Below are positions 24,810 to 35,100 of a stretch of DNA of 64,000 bases, piece by piece. Source of the stretch: Hibiscus mutabilis (lineage: Eukaryota > Streptophyta > Magnoliopsida > Malvales > Malvaceae); assembly GCA_019671005.1 (NCBI GenBank), contig CM033752.1, positions 9,362,001 through 9,426,000 on the forward strand, in the 5' to 3' direction. The notes beneath the pieces are model-generated. The model was not told the DNA's origin, made no database searches, and worked only from the letters and a program-made list of their open reading frames with translations. Position numbers and translations under genes: made by a program. How positions within the stretch are numbered: the stretch's first letter is position 1; each line of letters begins with the position of its first letter.

Positions 24810-25579
24810 CGTGTGATGAATTTTCACGCGTACGTTTAAACGGAGTTCTAAGGGGAGAGTAGCTGAGCATCATCTACATATTTTGGGAGTATATCACTAT
24901 ATTCACAGTAATGACATTTATCCTTTTTACTTGGATATACTAGATGGCATGTATAATTAGTTATGGTTTGTATTAACTTATAACTAAAATATGGTTGGTC
25001 TAGTAACTTATATGATATGGATGTTATGTTTTTAAGGTATAAAGGACTAAGTTATTAGTAATTAATGTGCTCATGGTAGAGAGAGTTAAAATCTGTCCAA
25101 GAATTATGCAGATGCAGTGTGTTTGAAAAATCAGTATAAATTGCATGATTTGAATTAGGAAGTGAATCTTATATGTATGAACTAAAAATTGAGTCTAGAT
25201 TCTTTTAAAAAAAACGGTAACTGATTTCGAGGTCTATACAAAAAGATGTGAATTTTTATTCGATAGAAGGTCAGAAAAACAAGGCCGCAGATTTTCTAAA
25301 AATTGTGCACTGTTCTGTGACTTTGGGAAATTTTCATAATTTGTGTTTAGTGAATCTCTTTTATTAATTTATATGGGTAAAAATCTTAGTGAACTAGTTT
25401 AATTAAAATTTTATAGAATGAAGTTTTGATGTCTATAAAAATTTATAAAATAAAATTTTGTTCAAGAACAGTGCAGGCTGCCAGTTTAAGTTTTGATAAT
25501 GGAAACTGTTTTAACTTTGTTTTGTACCATCACCGACTCGTGTTTGATGACAAATACGGGAAGGGGGTGTTATATTGAT

Positions 25580-25591
25580 TGGTATCAGAGC
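25580..25591 (+). other. primer-binding site of element C
   Basis: TGGTATCAGAGC, complementary to the initiator methionine tRNA 3' end, five bases after the LTR end. Confidence 0.85.
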
Positions 25592-25756
25592 GAAGTTTAG
25601 TCGATTCTGGATAGAAATTGAGTTTTAAATGAGTCAAAATTATATACATGCCACTAGTATATCATAAATTACTGATGATTATGTGTATGTACTTTGATGC
25701 TCTGTAATTAGTAATACTACTCTTTACTAAAAATCGTTGAATATGTGTTCTGTTCA

Positions 25757-27782
25757 GATGTCAGAACATCGGGGTTCTAGACATGCTTTTGAGAAAGATG
25801 CTCCTACTTAGAGCGGGAGTAACGAGGTAAACCAAATTGTACCTCAAGGTAGTATCAAGATGAGGCACCTGCACAAGGGCAACAGGACATGCCAATTCAG
25901 GATCGTGGATTGTTCCTGCAGACATTAGATGGCATTATAAATAGACAAGCATCAATATCTGTACCAAGAGAATTGAGGAAACTAAAGGCACCAGAATTTC
26001 ATGGTGATACTGATGTTGACCTGATGACTGCAGACTTCTGGTTGAACAATATTAAAATCATGTTGGATAGTATTCGATGTGATGATCAAGGGAAGCTTGA
26101 GGGAGTTGTATCATTACTAATGGGACCTGCTCGATATTGGTGGATCACCATTACTGCTCAGATTCCTCGAGAACGAATCACTTGAGAATTCTTCCTAAAG
26201 GAATTTTGGGATAAATATATTGGTGATGTATTCATCGAAGATATGAGATATCAGTTTCTGAGTATGAAGCAAGCTGACAGATCAGTGTATGAGTATGAGT
26301 GTGAATTTAATAAACTTTGTCAGTTTTCTACAGAGTTGCTTCCGACCGAGAAACACAGAGTCATTAGATTTCTAGAAGGCTTAGATCCCGAATATAAGAA
26401 GTTTTTAGTTGCTCTTGATTTGTCCGTATTTCAAGAAGCGGTAAACAAAGTCAAAGGATTGTAAAGAGTCGATCAGGAAGAAGCCTCAGATAAGAAGGTC
26501 CAGTCAGCTAAGCGACCTGGAGGTTCTAATGCTTTACCACCGTTTAAACGTGGTAAAGGATTTCAACAGCAAAAATCAGCTGGATCAATGTCTTCAGTAA
26601 AGAAGGGCTTTTCTGCTAGTGAGTCCAAGCAAGTACAGGCTAAAATGAGTGGATCTAAAGGCGAGAGACTTCCGATTAATCCAGAATATAAAACTTGTGG
26701 AAAAAACATCTTGGTCGATGCTGGTTTATGTTAGAGGTAGTAAGCTATCAGTGTGGGAAACCATGCCATTTTAGGCGCGAATGCCCAGAACTGCAAGAAA
26801 ATCAATCGGTAGATACTCCTCAGAATAATAAAGAAAAAAGAGATTGGAGTTCTAGACAGGACGCATATGAAATTGTATCCAATTAGAAAGGAAAAGCTCC
26901 TGCTCGGGTGTATAATATCAAGACTATAGAGAGCAGAGATGATCGAGATGTTATATCATGTATGCTTGAACTTTTTGGTAGACCTATCTTTACATTAATT
27001 GATCCTAGTTCTACTCATCCATATATTAGTTCTAGAATTATTCTAGCAAAAAACATTCCAATAGAACTAATAGCGAGTGAGGTGGTAGCAACCAATCTAA
27101 TAGGCCAGAGTGCCAAGGTAAAAAGAATTTGTCGAAAGTTTCCTATCAAAATTCAGAATGTAGATTTCCCTGCTGATCTTATAGAATTATCATTATGTGA
27201 GTTTGAAATAATATTGGGGATGAATTGGTTGTCTGCATATAATGCTGTTGTAGAGTGTCGATTGAAAAGATTAACTTTAAGGGCACGAGACAGATTTGAG
27301 ATTTTATTTGTGGGTGAAAGGCTAAATTATCATAATGATGTTATTTCAGTCATCACTACAAAGAAATTGTTAGTGAGTGGCTGTGACTGACACTTCGAGT
27401 CAAAAAGTGAAGATAGAAGATATATCTACGGTGCGAAAATTTCTAGACATATTTCCTGATGAATTACCAGGTTTACCTCCAGATAGAGAGGTGGAATTTG
27501 AAATTGATGTGTTACATGGTACAATACCCATATCAATGGCACTGTATCGTATGCCACCTGCCGAACTTAGGGAATTCAAGTCACAGTTACAAGATTTACT
27601 GATTAGGGTTTTATAAGGCCAAGTATATCACCCTGGAGAGCATCCGTATTATTTGTAAAGAAGAATGATGGATCGATGAGATTGTGTATTGATTATCTTC
27701 AACTTAACAAAGTGACGATAAAGAATAAATATCCATTGCCAAGAATTGATTATCTTTTTGATCAGTTAAAGGGAGCAGCGAG
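25757..27782 (+). pseudogene. element C gag, protease and RT start
   Basis: ATG at 25757 opens MSEHRGSRHAF, which meets a stop within 20 codons. Gag then runs through three open stretches (25889-26185, 26243-26464 and onward) with ELRKLKAPEFHG, GPARYWW and ERHRVIRFLEGL-like wording. A zinc-knuckle region (26690-26800) keeps QCGKPCHFRREC, but the first Cys is Ser. The protease (26908-27390) has DPSSTHPYIS at the active site (usually D-S/T-G or D-P-G-S-T-H) and ILGMNWLSAYNAVVEC. RT begins IFPDELPGLPPDREVEF near 27440 and breaks off at FDQL-KGA, 27782. Stops at 26183, 26462 and 26884 break the frame. Confidence 0.85.
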
Positions 27783-29138
27783 TATGATTTAGAGATTTAT
27801 ACTGGTATACATTGCCAAGAATTTATGAATTGCCCAATGTTGATATATACTGGTATACATTGCCATGGATGATATAAAGCCCGAGTATGATTTAGAGATT
27901 TAAAAGTATAGTTGGCTAGCCATGGAGTCATAAACAGCTGTATACATATTCTAAGCACTATGGTGCAACATTTATGTATACTCAAGGTAGGTTGAGTATA
28001 CTTGAGTACTTCGGTACATATTAAAGCACTTCGGTGCAAATTTCATATATACTCCAGGAAGGTTGGGTATATGTATAATCAAGGAAGCTTGGGTATACGG
28101 GGATGACTCGTGTACTTAGATTCTCTTAATTCAATACTTTGGGCTAAATAAATTGAAAAATATGATAGCAAGCTTGAAAGCTTGTTGATAGAAATGACAA
28201 CGGTATTGGCAAGGACTAAAACTTACTACTTTGATATATGTTGTTATATTTTTTACTACTTATGTTAACATGCATAAAAATGGTAAGGTGATTATATGCA
28301 TTGTTATTCATTTATATTGATTGTTATGTCAAATTGCACTTGATTATGGATTATTGCCTCACTAAGTATACACTTAGCGTGTGATAAATTTTCACGCGTA
28401 GGTTTAAACGGAGTTCCAAGGGGAGAGTAGATGAGCATCATCTACATATTTTGGGAGTATATCACTATATTCACAGCAATGACATTTATCCTTTTTACTT
28501 GGATATACTAGATGGCATGTATAATTAGTTATGGTTTGTATTAACTTATAACTAAAATATGGTTGGTCTAGTAACTTATATGGTGTGGATGTTATGTTTT
28601 TAGGGTATAAAGGACTAAGTTATTAGTAATTAATGTGCTCATGGTAGAGAGAGTTAAAATCTGTCCAAAAGTTGTGCAAATGCAGTGTGTTTGAAAATTA
28701 GTATAAATTCCATGATTTGAATTAGGAAGTGAATCTTATATGTATGAATAAAAATTGAGTCTAGAGTATTTTAAAACAAACGGTAACTGATTTCAAGGTC
28801 TATACAAAAAGATATGAATTTTTATTCGATGGAAGGTTAGAAAAACAAGGCAACAGATTTTCTGAAAATTTTGCACTGTTCCGTGATTTTGAGAAATTTT
28901 CATAATTTGTGTATAGTGAATCTCTTTTATTAATTTATATGGGTAAAAAGCTTAGTGAATCTAGTTTAATTAAAAATTTATGGAATGAATTTTTGATGTC
29001 TATAAAAATTTATAAAAAAAATTGTTCAAGAACAGTGCAGGCTGCCAGTTTAAGTTTCGATAATGGAAACTATTTTAACTTTGTTTTGTACCATCACCGA
29101 CTCGTGTTTGGCGACAAATACGGGAAGGGGATGTTACA
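27783..29138 (+). repeat. second LTR copy in element C, 5'-truncated
   Basis: From about 27825 it matches the 5' LTR from 24240 on, up to the LTR end ATGTTACA at 29138. The first 45 bases are scrambled: GAGTATGATTTAGAGATTTA and a TACTGGTATACATTGCCA segment appear here and again 40-110 bases later, as filler at a repaired break would. It includes the hairpin cluster 27955-28037 and the stem-loop at 28362. Confidence 0.85.
27955..28037 (+). other. series of four hairpins, two with cUUCGg loops
   Basis: In order: GCAC-TATG-GTGC (27955-27966); GTATACTC and GAGTATAC around 10 bases (27976-28001); GTAC-TTCG-GTAC (28006-28017); GCAC-TTCG-GTGC (28026-28037). All stems are perfect. Confidence 0.65.
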
Positions 29139-29150
29139 TTGATTAGTATT
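29139..29150 (+). other. remnant of leader with broken primer site
   Basis: TTGATTAGTATT matches the 12 bases after the element C 5' LTR (TTGATTGGTATC) and then joins an LTR interior at TATTAAA, a short identity shared by both sides. Confidence 0.7.
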
Positions 29151-30254
29151 AAATCACTTCGGAGCAAATTTCATATATTCTCAAAGAAAGGTTGGGTATA
29201 TGTATACTCAAGGAAACTTGGGTATACGGGGATGACTCGTGTACTTAGATTCTCTTAATTCAATACTTTGGGCTAAATAAATTGAAAAATAGGATTGTAA
29301 GCTTGTTGATAGAAATGGAAACGGTATTAGCAAGGACTAAAACTTATTACTTTGATATATGTTGTTATATTTGTTACTACTTATGTTAACATGCATAAAA
29401 AGGGTAAGGTGATTATATGCATTGTTATTCGTTTATATTGATTGTTATGTCAAATTGCACTTGATTATGGATTATTGCCTCACTAAGTATACACTTAGCG
29501 TGTGATGAATTTTACGTTTAAACGAAGTTCTAAGGAGAGAGTAGCTGAGCATCATCTACATATTTTGGGAGTATATCACTATATTCATAGTAATGACATT
29601 TATCCTTTTTACTTGGATATACTAGATGGCATGTATAATTAGTTATGGTTTGTATTAACTTATAACTAAAATATGGTTGGTCTAGTAACTTATATGATGT
29701 GGATGTTATGTTTTTAAGGTATAAAGGACTAAGTTATTAGTAATTAATGTGCTCATGGTAAAGAGAGTTAAAATCTATCCAAGAGTTATGCAGATGCAGT
29801 GTGTTTGAAAAATTAGTATAAATTCCATGATTTGAATTAGGAAGTAAATCTTATATGTATGAACTACAAATTGAGTCTAGATTCTTTTAAAACAAACGAT
29901 AACTGATTTCGAGGTCTATACAAAAAGATATGAATTTTTATTCGATGGAAGGTCAGAAAAACAGTCAACCGATTTTCTGAAAATTTTGCACTGTTCCGTG
30001 ACTTTGAGAAATTTTCATAATTTGTATATAGTGAATCTCTTTTATTAATTTATATGGGTAAAAAGCTTAGTAAATCTAGTTTAATTAAAAATTTATGGAA
30101 TGAATTTTTGATGTCTATAAAAATTTATAAAAAAAATTTGTTCAAGAACAGTGCAGACTGCCAATTTAAGTTTCGATAATGGAAACTGTTTTAACTTTGT
30201 TTTGTACCATCACTGACTTGTGTTTGGTGACAAATACGGGAAGGGGGTGTTACA
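29147..30254 (+). repeat. third LTR copy in element C, 5'-truncated
   Basis: Matches the 5' LTR from about 24451 to the end. It ends GGGGGTGTTACA. It has the stem-loop at 29483-29498. A short segment around the CACGCGTACG motif is missing (29510). Confidence 0.85.
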
Positions 30255-30259
30255 TTATG
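30255..30259. other. target site duplication TTATG, right of element C
   Basis: TTATG follows TGTTACA at 30254 and is identical to 22487-22491. Confidence 0.9.
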
Positions 30260-31087
30260 TGTATTAGCACTTCGGTGCATATTTGACTCGTGTACCCAGG
30301 GTCTTCATAGGCTTATATTTGGGCTATGGTTTATTGGTTAATAAAAGATAAACATGTGAATAAGCTTATGAGCTTTTGGAATAAATGACAAGTATATTGG
30401 TAAGACATTTATATCCGATTTATATTATAATAATATATGATTAACATGATGATAATACATATCTAGTGATCATGACACATTTATGCATATATGACATATT
30501 ATGACAAATGCACAAGCATGAAAGTCTTATGACATTGGCATATAGTAAATCATTACTAATGCAATGTGAAAGTTAATGCATTGGCATATATCATGTTATA
30601 TAAACGTCATCATGAAATCGAATAAGTTCAAATTATTGTTATTAACTTCGTTTATTGCCTCACTAAGTTCGTACTTAGTGTGTGGTGCACAAGTAGGTGA
30701 TTCGAATCATTGGACGAAGCAAAGAGTTGTATCAAGTTCAGAAATTTTCATCAAGCTGCCGCAGTAATGACATCCTACTTGAGGTTTTTAATTTATTTTA
30801 GTGGCATGTATAAATGGGATTAAATGACATCTTACTTGAGGTTTTTAATTGATTTTAGTGGCATGAATAAATGGGATTAATTTGTCTATTTTAGTTCCAT
30901 GTCCGATATTTTTTGAACAGACAAATTTATTTTTTTAAAAGTAAAGTAGCTCTAATTTTGTGTATTAGTCGCTATAAATATTTTCAAAGGTTTTAAATTT
31001 ATGGATTTTTTGAATAAAAATCATGTTATTGTTCTGTGACATCTCTGACTCATATTCGATAATCGAATATGAGAATGAAGTGTTACA
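30260..31087 (+). repeat. 3' LTR of element B, second part
   Basis: Continues the B LTR from TGTATTAGCAC exactly where 22491 broke off and ends GAAGTGTTACA at 31087. It contains GCAC-TTCG-GTGC (30267-30278) and the perfect 8-bp stem-loop at 30661-30680. About 60 bases (GACATCYTACTTGAGGTTTT and following) are tandemly duplicated at 30768-30870 relative to the 5' LTR. Confidence 0.9.
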
Positions 31088-31273
31088 CTTCCAACTCTAA
31101 ACCAAACTACAACCCAAGCCCAACAAGGAACATGAAGCCCACCAAAGCTCTCTTGAACCCTTGAAAGTCCAAACTCTTGGCCCACAACACGAAGCCCACG
31201 GCTTGGGTCGACCCAACCTACGAATTTCGAAATCCGAGTCGTTACATAATCCTTCCAGGTCAGGTGATGGGTG
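31088..31273. repeat. short unclassified repeat remnant ending GGGTGTTACA
   Basis: C-rich sequence (CCCAAGCCCAACAAGG and so on) ending GATGGGTGTTACA at 31273, the end signature of local gypsy LTRs. Probably a small LTR remnant; no partner is visible. Confidence 0.3.
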
Positions 31274-32126
31274 TTACAAATTCAGTCAGAGGAAAAAGAG
31301 AACACAGAAAGAGAAAAAGAGAGCGGAAAGAAGAAAAGTTAATGACCACGTCAGCATTTTTAATGATAATTAATGATGGTGACCTTAGTGAAAGTAAATT
31401 AAATATTTAGTGACTATATCATAGGTTTTAAAAGTCTGATAATCAAAATGAAAATGCCCTAAAAATGTGGTGATTATTTATGTTGTTTACCCTCTTGTTG
31501 TACTAATAAATAACTAGCGTTGAAAATAACTAATTTCTAAAAATTTAAAATTTAATTTAATTTAATTATTTATTTTTGTAACATTCTTAATATAATCTCT
31601 TTATAATATAATTAATTTTAAAGGAATATGTTTGCAAATGATATGTTTCCTTACAAATTATTAGTTCAGATCTCGCAGTGAAATGTGAGAATTAATCTAG
31701 CTTCCTAGAAAACCAGCCGTTACAGATCGTTTTTAAAATTTCAAATTAGCGGACGTGGGCGCTGACTGTCAATTCTTTGTCTCTACTTTTTGCCATATTA
31801 TTTGTACAAAATTTAAATTTTGAATCCTTTCCATATTATTTTCCCATAAAATGGCGGCCTAAATTCCCAAATACGACATCGCTTTTATATCTTTCCAGTA
31901 GAAATTCCTTGTCTTGGCGATTTCTACTCTCTAAACCCCACTCACTGCTCAGTCGGTGACTCGGTACTTGGATTCTCTTTCTGTCTTTACAGCCAAGAAA
32001 TAAAAAGTGAAGAATCCGATCAAAAATAGCTAAAGGCGTTCGGAAGTCTAGGGATTTTGGTGTTGTGATTGGGTTTTTGAAGATGCTAGTCCGATTACGC
32101 CGGGTAGCGGTAGGGCGTTGTCTATA
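31274..32126 (+). promoter_or_regulatory. promoter and 5' untranslated region of the CRWN4-like gene
   Basis: No element ends or ORFs are seen here. It is AT-rich to 31750, then has TATTATTTTCCCATAAAATG and GCGGCC (31835-31859) and TTTTATATC (31883-31891), a possible TATA box. A pyrimidine-rich leader (31905-31990) leads to the coding start. An ATG at 32083 is out of frame with the gene (see the gene entry). Confidence 0.45.
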
Positions 32127-35100
32127 ATGCCGGGGTCTAGGGTTGTGAAGACTCATCTTAGTGACGAAACGATCTGGAGACGGCTCAAGGAGGCTGGATT
32201 CGATGAGGAATCGATCAAGAAGAGGGATAAAGCTGCTCTTATTGCTTATATCGCAAAGCTTGAAGCTGAGGTTTGCTTCAAATCTGTACACTATTTTTTT
32301 CTCTTCCGTTTGTCTTTTTAAAGGCTTTGTTTTGATCATTGGAACCGTGAGTAAAAGAGAGAGTATTAGTATATTGAACTTTTAAATTGCGAATTGCGTT
32401 GGTCTCAACAAAAGAAAATGAAAGATCAATTCTTCTTTCTTTATATGGTTTTCCAGTTAGGTTTTTTTTTTTTAATTTAAAACCAAAAGAAAAGAAAATA
32501 TATCGGTATTTATTAAAAGTTTATGTAATGGAAGTGATCTACAACCGATTTCAACATAAAACAGTATGGGTTTTGGTCTTTGTAAGATGCTAGCATGGTT
32601 TATATAGAAATTTTTTAATATTCGTGACATTCTGTTTAAACTACTGAATGTAATTAGATATATTAGGGTTTACTATGTAATTATGATGTCATTTATTAGA
32701 GATTTTGATACAATATTCTTGCATAGTTTTTTTTTTTCTTTCTAAATTAGTGATAACCTTCTATATTAATAGGGCATTCTTGTATAAACTAAAACAAAAC
32801 TATCCATAATATCAACAATGTAACCTTTGGGTCTTTCCACATGTAGGCTATTTTAGTAGAACCTCTATTCCTTTGTGTCCTTGTGATCTTATCTTTTCTT
32901 ATTCTTTCCTTGAGTATATTTTCAATGCTAAGCTATCAACTTAAGTCTTGGTTCTTGAATATAACTTTTGGTTAAAAGTTCTGTACTTCAGTTAAACAGG
33001 GATAAGGTTGCCTAATTTGTGTTCCCTTGTAGGAGCTTTGATGGAACAAACTCATCTGTTTCCACTATTTGACTGAGGTGTTATTTTGCCTTACAATACC
33101 AATTAGAGTGTTGATGTTCTGGGCATGCAAATGGATCATTGAGTTGTTAATTTTTTGGTTTTATGAGAGCTTTAAGGAGCATTTATTGTTATTTTTTGCG
33201 GTTTCATTCATTTTGTGCCTTTTTCCATATAGCTCATTGGCATTTAATCTTAATAATCATTTATTATGGTATTTAGCTCTTTGAGCACCAACACCACATG
33301 GGCCTTCTTATATTGAAAAAAAGGAGCTTGCTTCCAAGTATGAACAAATTGAAGCCTCTGCTGAAGCAAGTGAGATAATGCATAAGCGGGATCAAGCTAC
33401 ACATATATCTGCTCTTGCAGAAGCAAAAAAGCGAGAGGATGGTTTGAAGAAAGCTTTAGGAGTTGAGAAAGAGTGCTTGGCAAGCGTATGGTTATCATTT
33501 AATATTCTCTTTAATTGAACTTGTTTTTCTTGTTCATTTATCTTCCATCGTTATGTTTCTTAGGACTTTTTGGTGTGGTTTTGTAGATCGAGAAGGCTTT
33601 GCACGAGATGCGTGCAGAATCTGCTGAAACTAAGGTTGCAGCTGAAAGTAGATTAGCTGAAGCACGTATCATGATAGAGGATGCTCAGAAGAAGCTTGAA
33701 GAGGCTGAGGTAAAGTTGCGTGCTTCCAAGCCCTTACACTCAGAAGCTAGCCTTTTTCAGCGCACTGCTGAGAGAAAGCTCCAAGAAGTTGAAGCTCGTG
33801 AAGAAGACCTTAGTAGACGTATTGCACTGTTCAAAAATGAGTATGTCATATACATTGCATTTCCCTTTTTATGTTGTTTGTACTATATATATTATATTAT
33901 TCTCTTTGTTCTTTCCTAACAGTGCAGTTTTTGGACGTTATTATTTCCCTAAAAGAAACACTTGTGCCTTAATCCATATATATCTCTTTGTATTCATGTA
34001 GCATACGAATCTATTTAAAATATTTTTATAGACGGACATGATTGAGCTGTCTAGTTGGAAGTGAACCAGTAAAAGCTTTCTATCTTGATTAGGAATGATA
34101 TTGTATGGATGCTTGAAACAGATGCTTGCTTGGTTGCATTTTTGCATTCCGTTAATTATTTATTTTTCTTGTTTTAGTTGTGACACAAAAGATACGGAGA
34201 TTATTCGTGAACGACAATCGCTTAGTGAGGGGCAGAAGATTGTACAGCAAGAACATGAAAGACTACTGGATGGACAAGCTTCTTTGAACCAGAGAGAGGA
34301 GCATATTTGTAGTAGAACTCGAGAACTAAGTCGATTTGAAGAGGAGTTGGAGGCTTCAAGAGTGGATATTGAAAAGGAACGCAAATATTTGAAGGGTGAA
34401 AACTCCAAACTTGAGTTAACTTCAGCTTCTTTGTCGAAAAGAGAGGAGGTTTGCATATTTCTTTTGACTATAACACTTCTAACTTTGATGCACCTTCATT
34501 CAGTTTTGTTACTTTTGCATTACTGAAATTCATATTAATTCAAATTTTCTTTTCTATGTGCAGGCTGTTACTGAACGGGAAGCTTTGCTTATCAAGAAAG
34601 AGCAACAGCTGCTTGTTTCTCAAGAGAAACTTGCAAACAAGGAATCTGTGAGTTACATTGTCGTACATATTTTATGATTTTCAATTTGTTTCTCTTTTTT
34701 TTATGGAAAACTTATTCTTTTTAATGGATGATGTAGGATGAAATTCACAAGGTCATCGCTAGTCATGAAACTTCTCTTAGAACCAAAAAATCTGAGTTTG
34801 CGGCTGAGCTGGAAATCAAGCGCAAAATGGCAGAAGATGAGATCGAAATGAAGAGGCGGACTTGTGAGTCGAAGGAGATGGATGTCAATCAGAGGGAGGA
34901 CCTAATTTGTGAAAGAGAACATGATTTTGATGTTCGATCAAAGATTTTAGCAGAGAAGGAGAAGGATGTGTCTGAGAAGTCAAATCTCATGGATGAGAGA
35001 GAAAAGAGAATGAGTGCTTTTGGAAAGGAACTTGAGTTGAAGAAAGTTCTTTTAGAAAAAGAAAAGGAAGAGATAAGTAAAAGGAAACTTGAGCTTCAGA

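Larger units (their letters stand above)
22492..25574 (+). repeat. 5' LTR of element C
   Basis: Starts TGTAATACCCC and ends GGGGGTGTTATA (final CA mutated to TA) just before the primer site. It carries the same architecture as the B LTR: a hairpin-rich stretch at 24380-24540 (GCAC-TACG-GTGC, GCAC-TTCG-GTGC), the stem-loop at 24794-24809 and the downstream CGTACGTTTA. About 3.1 kb without coding capacity. Confidence 0.85.
22492..30254 (+). mobile_element. element C: Del-like element nested in B, three LTR copies
   Basis: Ends are TGTAATACC and GGGGTGTTACA with a perfect 5-bp TTATG duplication, so the outer ends are secure. Inside: a full 5' LTR (22492-25574), primer site, gag, protease, the start of RT (25757-27782), then an abrupt change into the middle of an LTR (27783-29138), 12 bases of post-LTR leader, then the middle of a third LTR (29147-30254). 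Most of pol, the chromodomain and the polypurine tract are absent. This fits a tandem LTR-internal-LTR-internal-LTR array shortened by two deletions. Confidence 0.9.
13912..31087 (+). mobile_element. element B: Del/Tekay-like chromovirus with nested insertion
   Basis: Two long direct repeats (13912-16702, and 20416-22491 plus 30260-31087) flank an internal region with primer site, gag trace, RT, RNase H, integrase and a chromodomain-like tail. This order and the wording of integrase and tail fit the Del/Tekay chromovirus group (Gorge3-like in cotton). The 3' LTR is split by element C. The 5' LTR lacks its first about 42 bases: it starts at ATGAAAGTTTTGTGG, which corresponds to 20458. No target duplication is visible across the whole element, so the left edge is a deletion junction with element A. 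Confidence 0.9.
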
